Source: Hemerocallis citrina
Lineage: Eukaryota; Streptophyta; Magnoliopsida; Asparagales; Asphodelaceae
Direction of reading: 5' to 3'
Assembly: GCA_017893485.1 (NCBI GenBank)
Contig: CM030367.1
Coordinates: forward strand, 83,272,853 to 83,336,852
DNA: 64,000 nucleotides
Shown: positions 33,402 through 43,770 of the stretch, in pieces
Position numbering within the stretch: position 1 is the stretch's first letter
Layout: the number at the start of each line of letters is the position of its first letter
The notes under the pieces: generated by a model
The model's database searches: none
What the model was told of the DNA's origin: nothing
The model's input: only the letters and a program-made list of their open reading frames with translations
Made by a program: the position numbers and the translations under genes

Positions 33402-34104
33402 TTACACGCGCCCGGCGAGTGCTATGCCGTTCTCTCGACCCCTCTGAAGAGATAGACCTGCAAGCCGAGTCGTACCGTCAGGCCCCATGGTTCTGGCGGC
33501 CCCTTCGACCAATGCCCTGCTGGACGAACCAACTACTCCGCTCTGAGCGTCCCCTGGGACTCGCGCACCTTCGGGAAAACAGAAAGCCAACTCATGAAAC
33601 AACCTTCCTTGAGCACGCTCCTCTCGTAAGCACGATGTGCTCCTCACGTTGCCACCATCGAGAAGCCTCTTTAGTTGGTGAACTTCCATCTCCAGCTCAG
33701 CTATTCTCTCTTTGAGAGAATCGTCCTTCACCTTAAGCTTCAAACGGGGTAGGCTCCTTGCGGAGAACTCGAGAATTTCCCTCTTAAGATGGGCTACCTC
33801 CATACTTCTTTCGAGCACCACATTCTTCAACCCATCTCGTTCAGTAGTAGCCAAAAGTAGGGAGTGGCGAAGGAGTTTCACCCGTGAAGGCTCTCGAGCA
33901 GTCTCCTCCTCCAAAGAATTATCTTCTACCCCAACAGGGGGTACTTCCCTCGAAGCCTCCTCGCCGCGCCATGCTGCTATCTCTCGACGGGATAACACTC
34001 TTCTTAAGTAGCGGAGCTCCACTTCAGTTTTTGAAAGTCTCTCCCGAGACTGAGCGAGTCCCAACTTAGTAATATGAAGCTTGGTACGAAGCTGAGACGT
34101 CCCG
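33402..34104 (-). pseudogene. E2 antisense block 4: coiled-coil exon
   Basis: Minus-strand block after an acceptor-like ACCATGACAG (cut near 34,104). It has coiled-coil segments TEVELRYLRRVLSRREI, SRVKLLRHSLLLATTERDGL and SLKERIAELEMEVHQLKRLL, and a shared motif NVRSTSCLREE (E1 has NVRSTSCTREE). It ends in Val and a stop at the same place as E1. No internal stop is seen, though the phase at its start differs from E1. Product unknown. Confidence 0.55.
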
Positions 34105-34191
34105 CTGTCATGGTAAACACATACGGGGAGTGCAATGAACTGCCAATCAAAGAAAGAAGTGTAAATCACTCTAACTAAAAGTATGGAAGTT

Positions 34192-34580
34192 GCAAGATAG
34201 TTCTAAGTTTGAGTAGAGCTACAAAATAGTTCTAAGTTCAAGTGTGACACCTAGAAGATAGTTCTAAGTTCACGTGTGACAACTACAAGATAGTTCCAAG
34301 TTCGAATAGAGCTACAAGATAGTTCAATGTTCAAGTGTGACAACTACAAGATAGTTCTAAGTTCAAGTGTGACAACTACAAGATAGTTCTAATTTCAAGT
34401 GTGAAAACTACAAGATAGTTCCAAGTTCGAATACAGCTAAAAGACAGTTTTAAGTTCTTCTCTGAAAACTACAAGAGAGTTCTAAGTTCGAGTAGAACTA
34501 CAAGATAGTTTTAAGTTCAAGTAGCGCTACAAGATAGTTCTAAGTTCAAGTGTAAAAGCTACAAAATAGCTTTAAGTCTC
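34192..34580 (+). repeat. E2 minisatellite inside the antisense unit
   Basis: About a dozen imperfect copies of a 30-37-bp unit with ACAAGATAGTTCTAAGTTC followed by AAGTGTGACAACT. It lies between antisense blocks 3 and 4, where E1 has a 222-bp presumed intron, so it probably expanded within an intron. Confidence 0.85.
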
Positions 34581-34660
34581 ACTTCCATACATAATAAAGA
34601 TGCCCAAAAGGAGTTTTTCATTACTAGAGTAAAGACACAAAAGAGGTATCCAGTCCGCTA

Positions 34661-36875
34661 TTAGGCATCAATACAAAAGCATTCAGAAAAAAAGAAAAAA
34701 AAAGAACAAATAAAAGACAGAGTAGCTATAGAGGGGAGCGGTAGCGAGTCCACCTTGGCGGACTGGCCCATAAGGGGTGTGCACTCGCGACCGCTCCCCT
34801 CAGTCGCCTCCGGCACCGCCACTATAGCCGTCTGGGGGTCCGCCACAACATTCTCCTCCTCCTTTTCCTCCTCACCCACTTCCTTTTCTCCCTCCTCATC
34901 GGGGAACAACAAATATCCCGAGCGATCAAAGCTAGGGACGCGCTCGCACACGTCGTCCAATGCCCTGGAGTACGCCTTCAGCATATTCTTCTCCAGGTAT
35001 CTGACAGCCTACTTCTTTGCCGCTGCCTTGACCTCTTGCACAGTGGCGTACTTCTCCCTGACCGCCTGCTCTCTCTCCAATGCCCTCTCTCGAGCGACCT
35101 GCTCCCTCTCCAAAGCGGCGTTCTCCTTCTCCTTGGCCAGCACTGCCACCAGTAGATAGATCTGAGTGCTTGGGACTCCGCTAAAAGGGCAGCCACTTCA
35201 GATTCCTTATTGGTCCTTGACCGCTCGATCTTCTCTCGGTCTTGCGTGGCTTTCAACTCCTACTCCCTCTCCGCTTCCTATCTTAACAGGTGGCTAAAGT
35301 GGCAGAATGCCTACAAAGAAGCAAAGACCAAAGTTACGAACTAAGCTATAAAAAAAAGAAGACAAAAAAATATATCTAAAACATACTGTCATTGCGCCTT
35401 TGTTATCTCCAGAGCCGAGTCTCCCACGGTCCAGTGCTCCATTGAGGCCTTGTCCTTCAGCGTGTCCAAGTGACAAATCGTGTCCATGCAGCTTGCCGAG
35501 TCCCTAAGAAAACCATCGTGCCTCATGACTTGCCACTCAGGGACAAATATTCTCATCAGCTCGTCGGTAAAAATGTGCTCCGCTGCAGCCGTAAGAGGAG
35601 GTTCCTCGAGAGCCAAGGCCACCGAGAGGGGGAACTCTCCCTTAGCAGGGACAGCTGATGAACGCGGGGGGACTCCAAGTCCACAACTGAGGGCACTGCT
35701 CTCACTCCTAGCATCCTTCGACGACGAAGGTCTGACGATGGTCCTCTTCCTCTTCCTCTCTTTGGCCAGCTTGCCGCTCAGGCCTGAATGCCTACTCAAG
35801 ATGTCAGCGAAATCCTTGCCTAAGTCCTCTACGAGAGAGGACAAAATGTGTTAGAGAAATTGGAAAACGTACGCAAACTAAAGAATAAAGACCAACGTAC
35901 ACAAACTAAAGAATGAAGACCAACACAAAGAAAAACACGTACTAGGGTTCATCAGGCTAAGACCCCCCCCCCACCAAAGAGAACTCCTCTGAGATCTCTT
36001 TCCAATGCAACATTAGTCGTTCCAAAAGAATTCCAACCATCCTCTCCTCTTCGGGGCTAAGAGAGGGTTCCGCCTTCGCCCTCTTTGGCACATCCTCACT
36101 CCAAACTGTCGGTATACCCCACGGCTCCCGACTCCGAATCACGAAATACTTGTCTCTCCAAGATTTTAGGGAGTTAGGATTATCAAACAACTTTATGCCC
36201 TTCCGAGCCGTGAGATAGAAACGATACTCCGTTCGCGACTTCTAATGAATTTTGTACAACATTCGGAGAACGGTGAGTCGGGGCTCGATCCCCGCATCTT
36301 GACAATGAAACACGAACCCCGTAACGTGCCTCCATATGTTCAGCATGAGTTGAATTGGACCTACTCCGTACCACCTCAAAACTTCCCTCAGAAAAGGGTG
36401 TAGAGGGAGGCGAAACCCCCCATGAAAAGCGTCGAAGGGGAACACACATAGATTGGGAGAAAACAAAGAGCAAGATCAAACTCCGGGGCCAGGAAAGATG
36501 AGCTCAAACTCCCGCAGGGGGGGTGTCATATAACACTTACAAATAGTGTGCAAGTCCGCCTCTGTAAGGATGGTGACGACGTCTTAACCTCGGTGCGCTC
36601 TCAAGGCTCGTTCTCATCATAGAACCACTCCATGCCCTGTTCGACACACCTCAGCTCCTTGATGCTGTCTGAAGAACGCCTCCCAAATGTGACACAGCTA
36701 TCGAATGTTTCTCGAACTCCCCCATCCTCCGATCTCTCTCGACAACTGTCACTACCACTGGCGAATGCTGAACCATCGCACCCTCCCCCTTCTCCTCCCT
36801 AGAAGAAGGAGTTGGATGTAGCACTTCGACATGACTCGAGGGGGAGGCCTCGTCACCCGAAGATAACCTAGACAT
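34661..36875 (-). pseudogene. E2 antisense gene, exons 1-3: PF04195-like protein
   Basis: Exon 1 from ATG 36,875 to 35,943, exon 2 from 35,828, exon 3 ending near 34,661. The first intron has donor GTACGT, acceptor TCGTAG and phase 1, exactly as in E1. The second has donor GTATGT and acceptor TTGTAG at the E1 position. The PF04195-like block reads CVFPFDAFHGGFRLPLHPF and MLNIWRHVTGFVF, with DKYFVIRSREPWGIPTVW further on. At least one stop (36,242 region) and small frame changes are present in exons 1, 2 and 3. The E1 counterpart is better preserved. Function unknown. Confidence 0.7.
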
Positions 36876-37038
36876 CTCTTAAAATAAAAATAAATTACCT
36901 TCTGATGTGACGTCTACGGTCGGAATCCTCACCAGAGAACAGAAAAGATCACCGGAACCTCTTGAAAACGGTGAAGTAAAATTTTCTTTGAGACTGTGAA
37001 AAATTAGAGAGTGACGAGAAATGAGAATAGGGGGGGGG

Positions 37039-37045
37039 ATTTATA
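37039..37045 (-). promoter_or_regulatory. TATA box of the E2 antisense gene
   Basis: TATAAAT on the minus strand followed by a run of C, about 165 bases upstream of the antisense ATG. It matches the E1 arrangement at 16,756-16,750. Confidence 0.6.
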
Positions 37046-37204
37046 ACCAAGCTAGGTGGGCTTGGGCCAGAGTCGTGATGGGACCTAGTAAAGCCCATGG
37101 GGCACAGAACTCCAAACGATCAGAATACAAAGTGACAAAGCAGTCAAACCGTCAAAGAGCCACGTGTTGCCACAACCGAGTGCCAGGTGTAATGAGCATT
37201 CACC

Positions 37205-37770
37205 AAAACTTCAACCGATCGCCAGAAGGTTTGCCAGACACGGCAACCGACCGCCAGAACGTTCGCCAGACACTTCAACCGATTGCCATAACGTTCGCTA
37301 GACACGGTAACTGACCGCCAGAATGTTTGCCAGACACTGCAACTGTTTGCCACACATGGCAACCGACCGCCGGAATGTTCTTCAGACACTGCAATCGTTC
37401 ACCAAAATGTTCGCCACAAATTTCGAACAAACGGTGATCCGATCAGAAAATGAGAGAAATGGCATTGACCGGTCAACGGTCAACGCCACGTGTCACTCAT
37501 CTGTAGCTTGTCACCACTCGGTCGCCACGTTCACCGTACATGCCGAACAAACAGTGATCAGAACAAAATTGGGGGAATTTTTTTTACCTCCTGATGCGCG
37601 CTTGATCGTGATTGACAACGCAGATCATGCCATGTTGCCAGTCACCGGTCAACGCCACGTGTCACTCATCTGTAGCTCGCCGCCACTCGATCGCCATGTT
37701 TGCCGTACACGCCGAACAAACGGTGATCCGAACAAAATTGGGGGATAAAATTTACCTCCCGATGAATGCT
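37205..37770 (+). repeat. E2 repeats upstream of the antisense promoter
   Basis: Two families. First, about six copies of a ~35-bp unit with GACCGCCAGAAYGTTYGCCAG (37,205-37,425). Second, two to three copies of a 115-170-bp unit with GAACAAACGGTGATCC and CGCCACGTGTCACTCATC (37,426-37,770). The latter includes a CACGTG box. Not similar over their length to the E1 223-bp family, though they occupy the equivalent site. Confidence 0.8.
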
Positions 37771-38218
37771 CGATCATGATTGATGGCCCAGATCATGCCA
37801 CGTTGACAGATGATGTAATAAATCCTTTATTTAATTATTAAATTGATTTTTTAAAAAAAACTTCCGAAAAAGTAATTAAAAATTTGAAAAAAAATTAAAA
37901 ATCTAAAAATGATTATATACTTAGAAAAATATTTTTTAAATTCTGAAAAATAATTATTATTTTAGAATAATTAATTAAAAATTTTGAAAGTTAATAATTA
38001 AAATTCAAAAAGTGAATAAAAAATTCAAAAAATGATTAAGAATTGGAAAAGTTCACAAAAAATCCAAGAGGCTCTAAAAATAATTCTAGGTATTTCACAA
38101 GCTCAGAAAAGTGTCGTCATACTCCTACCAAGCTCTAAACGTCCCCGAGAACACCGATAAATTCTATGAACCACTAGAAATGGGCGAACTACTCCTCAAA
38201 GGCTGTGAAACTTAGTCT
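37771..38218 (+). other. E2 AT-rich spacer before the PPT
   Basis: Very AT-rich region with short AAAAATTTGAAAA-like units, then a segment ACTACTCCTCAAAGGCTG close to the E1 pre-PPT sequence. No gene is seen. Confidence 0.6.
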
Positions 38219-38236
38219 TCAGGAGTGGGGAGCTCG
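38219..38236 (+). other. E2 polypurine tract
   Basis: CAGGAGTGGGGAGCTCG directly before the LTR start TGATATGGG; equivalent to the E1 PPT. Confidence 0.8.
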
Positions 38237-38809
38237 TGATATGGGTAAAAATAGAGCTCAATCGGGACCGTTCAAATCGGGCACTCATCCTAAAGCTCTC
38301 AGGAGTAAAACGGTAATTTTACCTATAAACGGGTCCAAAAAATAGGAAGTGGGTCTTCTCCAAACCCAATAACTCAAAAACGGGTCTGTCTTACTGGGTC
38401 AGGGTGACAGCCCATTACGAACAGACCTAGAACATTTAAAGAGTAATTCAAATTCATGATTATCTTTAAGAGACGGTTTAAACCAAAACTCTTATCATGA
38501 AACAATTCAAATTCATGATTAAGAGACGATTTAAACTCAAAAGGTGACTATAAATACCGCTCTACTCCATCATAAGAAAGGTAATCAATATTTTTTTCCA
38601 CAAAAGCGCTTTCTCATAATCCTGATTACTGACTTGAGCGTCAAAGGGTTCGTCGCCGGGATCCATCCCGGGGTTTCAAACATTTTGCAGGTTAGCGACA
38701 GGGCGAGAAATAGTCAAACACCGGTAAGAAGTCACCAGGTTTGCTTTTATTATTTCTTGAAGAACTCACAAATCATCTATTTGCCCCCACATCCAAATTA
38801 GCAGCAACA
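38237..38809 (+). repeat. E2 3' LTR (573 bp)
   Basis: Starts TGATATGGGTAAAAAT and ends AGCAGCAACA. It has TATAAATA at 38,549-38,556 and the conserved GAGCGTC...GTCGCCGGG block at 38,637-38,692. The next five bases (ACAAC) should be the target duplication; its partner is outside the window. Confidence 0.9.
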
Positions 38810-39140
38810 ACAACTATATCAACATCGAATGATTTCAATATGTTTAGACCCGCTAAATCTGATAGACTCATATCAAGAATGATTGTACAAAGAATAAACT
38901 AATTGAATAACATTGCTGGAAAAAGAAAAAAAATCATTGTAAAATTACCTTTGAGAATCGCAGATTTTGGAGTTTGGAGGATGATAATCAATTACAGAGT
39001 GTGAGAGAGTTGATGTTGTATCAATGAAAAAAATAATAAAGATTGAACCTTTGATTTAACTGTGAGAAAGTGAAAAAGTTATGAATATATATTTTTTCTT
39101 CTATTGTTGGAAATTCTGAGCATCAGCATGGGTATTTATA
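38810..39140 (-). pseudogene. Possible promoter and first codons of a cut-off gene
   Basis: Read on the minus strand, a TATAAATACC box (39,140-39,131) is followed by about 260 bases of plausible leader and by an ATG at 38,871 that opens MSLSDLAGLNILKSFDVDIV before E2 begins at 38,809. A segment AAAGGTAATTT...TTTTTCCAG in the leader resembles an intron but is only ~33 bp, too short to trust. I do not recognise the protein. It could be a host gene or another transposon interrupted by E2; the rest would lie left of the window. Confidence 0.25.
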
Positions 39141-39279
39141 GCAAATAGGAATTACGGTTATGATTTAGAACTAATTTGGATATTAAGTTAGGTCCTTATT
39201 TATAAGGGTAGCCAGTTGACTAAACAGAAAAATTCAGTCAAACTTACATATTGACCGTGTTATACCCCGTATTGTACAA

Positions 39280-39282
<3 letters not shown>

Positions 39283-39322
<40 letters not shown>
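39283..39322 (+). repeat. (TA)n microsatellite
   Basis: About 20 TA dinucleotides next to a foldback element. Confidence 0.95.
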
Positions 39323-39324
<2 letters not shown>

Positions 39325-39330
39325 AAAAAG

Positions 39331-39530
39331 GGATATGAGCAAATTGCTCATTTAGTAAATGAGCAATTGATGATGTGGGGTATGAGCAAATTGCTCATGT
39401 AGTAAATGAGCAATTGATGATGTGACATGCATGTGATTGGAAAATAATTAAAAGAGTTAGTTGTCCAATGTATCACATGCATGCCACATAATCAATTGCT
39501 CATTTACTAAATGAGCAAATTGCATATATA
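39331..39530. mobile_element. Foldback/MITE-like element
   Basis: A ~45-bp arm with GAGCAAATTGCTCATTTAG and ATGAGCAATTGATGATGTG occurs twice in direct orientation on the left (39,336 and 39,382) and once inverted on the right (39,484-39,523), with further pairing between ACATGCATGTGA and TCACATGCATG. The RNA or single strand would form a long hairpin. It is bordered by TA-rich DNA. No coding capacity. Confidence 0.7.
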
Positions 39531-39942
39531 TCTATATAATAAAACACAAAGAAAGCTATCAAGTGGTTCTCCTTTAATCCCCAAAAAATTAAAGGCTCAG
39601 ATCTAACCCCACAAAACATATTTTCCCCCCAAAAGTTCCCCCCTAAAACTCAAATTCAAATCCCCACCCAAAACAACTTCTATATTTATTTAATTATTTC
39701 TTTTTCTCTCTCTCTCTTCTTCCCTCCACTATTCAAAAAATTAAGAAAATAAAATTTTTAAAAAAATTTTTTTAAATAAAAAATTTAAAAACTTTAAAAA
39801 TAATTCAAAAAAACCATATAATATATTTTTGCTCTATGTTTGCTACTTCAATTAATTTGCAGGACTTCCAAAACTATTTTATATAATCAAACAAGGTGCA
39901 TCGTGCCGAAGACGTGCCGTAGGCACGTGTCAACGGGCAAAC

Positions 39943-39943
<1 letters not shown>
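39531..39943 (+). mobile_element. Helitron-like element (copy 1)
   Basis: Begins A|TCTATATAATAAAACAC and near its end has the hairpin GACGTGCCGTAGGCACGTGTC followed by GGGCAAACC, where a CTAG end would be expected but has decayed. The internal text (AAACTCAAATTCAAATCCCC, TTAAAGGCTCAGATCTAACC) matches the inverted copy at 57,201-57,762. Non-coding, so non-autonomous. Confidence 0.7.

Positions 39944-39951
<8 letters not shown>

Positions 39952-40006
<55 letters not shown>
39952..40006 (+). repeat. (TA)n microsatellite
   Basis: About 27 TA dinucleotides directly after the Helitron-like element. Confidence 0.95.
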
Positions 40007-40012
<6 letters not shown>

Positions 40013-40634
40013 GCATATAAAATTATTTTATTTAAAAATTATAGTTTTCATGCATGAATAAAATAGATGCAAACACACTTCAAAATTTTATTTTGAAAAC
40101 GAATACGCCTAGATACGTGCACCGCTAACACGTGCATCGCACGTAAAAATATTAAAATACGAAATCAACTTTATTAACGAAAAAATATTTAAAGATAATC
40201 GAAATAAAGAATAATAAAAATATATTTATTAATTTTTGAATATTCCACAACGTAATCAATACGTACATAGAAAATACGTGCACCACACATATAATAATAT
40301 TTTAATCCAAAACAGGAGAAAAATGAATTTCCGTTTATAAAACGAATTCGAACACGTTATTAAATAAATAATTGAAACACAGAGAAAATATTGCACGTAG
40401 GGGTGGAAAATACGTAATCGATACGTGCATCGATAACACGTATAAGGTACGTAAAAATATAGAGATTGAAATTTAATATTTGAGTTGAATCAAATAGGAT
40501 AGAAAAGATTTTGGGAAGACGGAAAATGCATAAATAGTCGGAATCCAAAAATACGTATTGAAGTACGTTACAAAATACACGTGCATAACACACGAGGGTA
40601 AAATTGTCATTTCCAATTCTGCGGGGGTGTTACA

Positions 40635-43581
40635 GCTATTGTTTATCGATTGATTGTTAGATTACTGACCACAATATCCTAATTCTTCAAGTATTGTTTA
40701 TCGTGCCGACTATTGTTTATTTTTTATCATGCAACAAAGTTGCTATCGTTATTGTTTATTATTATCGTACCGAGTACATGAACTATAGAGTCCACTACTA
40801 GAATCTAAACGACAAAGATTGTATGCATCAAACCTGTGGTATGGGACGCAGTAGTAAGGGCATTAGTTAGGCTAAAAGCTAATAGACTTAAAAATTGATA
40901 CAATATTGACATTGCATGTGGAACATCGTCATTGCTATTGATATTGAACATTGTTATTGATATTGACATCGACCATTGCGCATTGACATCGAATATTGAA
41001 ATATAGTTTATTTTCATTTTTAAGTTATTAAAAAGCTAAGTTAATGCGAGAAAATTTCCCTAATAAATTCCAGATTATTAGTTAACATGATTAGGAACTC
41101 AATGGATATTTTTGATGATTTAAAATTTGGAATTTTACAAATTTTTCAAAAATAACAACTTGATCATGATTTTCGGTCAGAACGTGTAATCCGTAAAGAA
41201 CGATGTAACTAACCTATCTATTATTATCGAATTTCATATTTTAAATATGCGGTGGAACCGGGAAGGAGTCTACTTACTAGAACTTCTGACAGATTCAGTT
41301 TTGGATTTCTGTAGCAGCGAAAAACTTGATTTTGGTACAGTAACCTATTGCTTTCCAGAATTTTGTTTCCATACCTTCTTAATACAATTGTATATATATC
41401 GTTACATTGAACGGACTGAAGTGTATAAATTGTATCGCATGATCCTAATATACTATTATCACCATTCTAATTGTCTCATTCTGATTGATCGTCCTATTGT
41501 TACATCTATTGATACCATCATTTATCGGATTTCTCTAAATTGCATAATGTATAGATTGCATCGATAAAATACTTCACAAGCCTGGGTTTAAGGGTTGACT
41601 TAAGTAGTGGACAATACGAAGACTGTACTCGGGGGAGGCGGCCCGTGTTTCCCCAAAATATTGTGTCGGCTATTGTTTATCGATTAAATGTTGGATTACT
41701 GACCACTGTATCCCAATTCATCGAGTATTGTTTATCATGCCGACTATTGTTTATTGCTTATCGTGCAATGAAGTTGCTATCGTTAGTTTTTATTGTTATC
41801 GTGCCGAATACACGAACTATAGATTCCACCACTAGAATCTAAACGATATTGATTGTATACATCGAACCTGTGGTATGGGATGCAGTAGTATGGACATTAG
41901 CTAGGCTAAAAGCTAATAGACTTAAGAATTGACACAATATTGATATTTCATGTTGAACATCTTCATTGCTATTGATATTGAACATCGTTATTGATATTGA
42001 CATCGACCATTGAGAATTGACATCGAATATTTAAATATAGTTTATTGTCATGTCTAAGTTATTAAAAAGCTAAGTTAATGTTAGAATATTGCCCTAATAA
42101 ATTCCGGATTATTGGTTAACATGATTAGGAACTCAATGGATATTTTTGATGATTTAAAACTTGTATTTTTACTGATTTTACAAAAATAACAACGGATTTT
42201 CTGTCAGAACGTGTAATCTGTAAAGAACGATGTAACTAACCTATCTATTTTTATCGGATTTCGTATTTTAAATATGCATTGGAACCGGGCAGCAGTCTAC
42301 TTTCTAGAACTTCTGATGGATCCAGTTTTGGATTTCTGTAGCAGCGGAAAACTTGATTTCTGTACAGTAACCTATTACTGTCTAGAATTGCATTTCCATA
42401 TCTTCTTAATATAATTATATATATATCGTTATATTGAATGGATTGAAGTGTATAAATTGCATTGCATAATCTAATATACTATTGTCACCTTTCTTATTGT
42501 CTCATTCTAATTGATCGTTCTATTGTTACTTCTATTGATACCATCGTTTATCGAATTTTTCTAAATTGCATAACCCCGAAGTTTAAGGGTTGACTTAAGT
42601 AGTGGACAATACAGAGACTGTACTCGGGAGAGAGGGGTCGTGTTTCCCCAAAATATTGTGCCGGCTATTGTTTATCGACTGATTGTTGGATTACTGACCA
42701 CGGTATCCCAATTCATCGAGTATTGTTTATCATGCCGACTATTGTTTATTGTTTATCATGCAACGAAGTTGCTATCGTTATTGTTTATTGTTATCGTGCC
42801 GAGTACACGAACTATAGAGTTCACCACTAGAGTCTAAACGACATTGAATGTATGCATCGAAACTATGGTATGGGATGCAGTAGTACGTGCATTAGTTAGG
42901 ATAAAAGCTAATAGACTTAAGAATTGACACAATATTGATATTGCATGTTGAACATCGTCATTGCTATTGATATTGAACATTGTTATTGATATTGACATCG
43001 ACCATTGAGCATTGATATCAAATATTGACATATAGTTTATTGTTATACCTATCGCATTGTTACTAGTGGTATTGATTATTGCTATCGTCCATTATTATTG
43101 ATTCCTATTGTTTTATTGAATTTGTTGTTATACTGTATTTCCATTGTTCATTGCTTTCTCTACTTGATGTCCATGACTTACTTTAAGGACAATTTTTCTC
43201 CTCTTTTTAGATGAGGTATTTACAGGCGATCAAGGATAGTTACCTGTAGGACTTGGATAACAGTCTTTTTGAGGATTTATTGATTTCTAGACTAATCTTA
43301 TTTTATTGGACTTCTTGTATTGAATTATATTAAACATTGTATTATGGGCTTTTGACCAGGAGATTGTTATTTTGTTCCCGGACGTCAGATTATCGTATTT
43401 GGTTATTTCGTGTTTTATTCCAAGTATTGTTATACATGTGATTGTTCTTATTACATGCTTGGTTGTATCTATCTTGTTATATTGTTGAGTTGAACAATAA
43501 CAGCTTATGGATGACGCAAGTCATTCGCTGGGTCAATGTCACACGCTTGTGTTCCGTGTTTATGGGAAGCGAGGCGTGACA
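40635..43581 (+). repeat. F 5' LTR, left-truncated, with internal duplication
   Basis: It ends GGGAAGCGAGGCGTGACA and corresponds to the right-hand part of the 3' LTR (about 54,237-55,130 plus the preceding unit). The first ~1.7-2.3 kb is missing. It contains about 2.4 copies of a ~1-kb unit: partial 40,635-41,020, 41,021-42,053 and 42,054-43,036. Landmark repeats are AAGTTATTAAAAAGCTAAG and GTGGACAATAC. The 3' LTR has one unit (53,582-54,597). Confidence 0.8.
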
Positions 43582-43591
43582 AGGTTTTTAG

Positions 43592-43603
43592 TGGTATCAG
43601 AGC
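43592..43603 (+). other. F primer-binding site
   Basis: TGGTATCAGAGC, ten bases after the LTR end, pairs with initiator tRNA-Met as in most plant chromoviruses. Confidence 0.9.
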
Positions 43604-43770
43604 TAGGTTTGGCTAATGTGTTAGTCTTGTTTGGCTGATATATTAGTCAGGTTTCGCTTTAACCAGGTTGGACCCTAATTGGTTTGGGTTTAACCGGTTT
43701 GACTCAACAATATGTATAACACGCGAATCACATGGATAATTGATAACCAACTTATAATCTTGATGCTAAC
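43604..43770 (+). other. F leader, first part
   Basis: Untranslated leader between PBS and solo LTR G, with several GGTTT/ACCGG motifs. It continues at 47,146-47,166 up to the gag ATG. Its last five bases, CTAAC, are the target duplicated by G. Confidence 0.65.

Larger units (their letters stand above)
22700..38809 (+). mobile_element. E2: decayed Tat-lineage retrotransposon (3' portion)
   Basis: E2 has the same gene order as E1 but clearly diverged sequence: gag, protease, RT, two RNase H domains, integrase, tandem array, antisense unit, repeats, PPT and a 573-bp 3' LTR. Its 5' LTR and start of gag lie left of the window because LTR C and everything nested in it separate them. A minus-strand element D (23,671-28,352) splits gag. 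Many stops, frameshifts and small deletions show it is an old, inactive copy. Confidence 0.9.
39258..40634 (-). mobile_element. LTR remnant E (minus strand, B-like)
   Basis: Left end TGTTATACCCCG and right end CGGGGGTGTTACA resemble B-type termini, and 40,010-40,634 shares the ACGTGCAT-rich 5' region with LTR B (19,780-20,143). The middle is replaced by TA repeats, a foldback element and a Helitron-like element. Flanks GACCG and GCTAT do not match, so this is a rearranged remnant. On its right it abuts the truncated 5' LTR of F. Confidence 0.5.

Noticed and set aside
39258..40634. Intact solo LTR with target duplication
   Set aside because: Ends look right but flanking pentamers GACCG and GCTAT do not match, and the adjoining F LTR is truncated; called a rearranged remnant.
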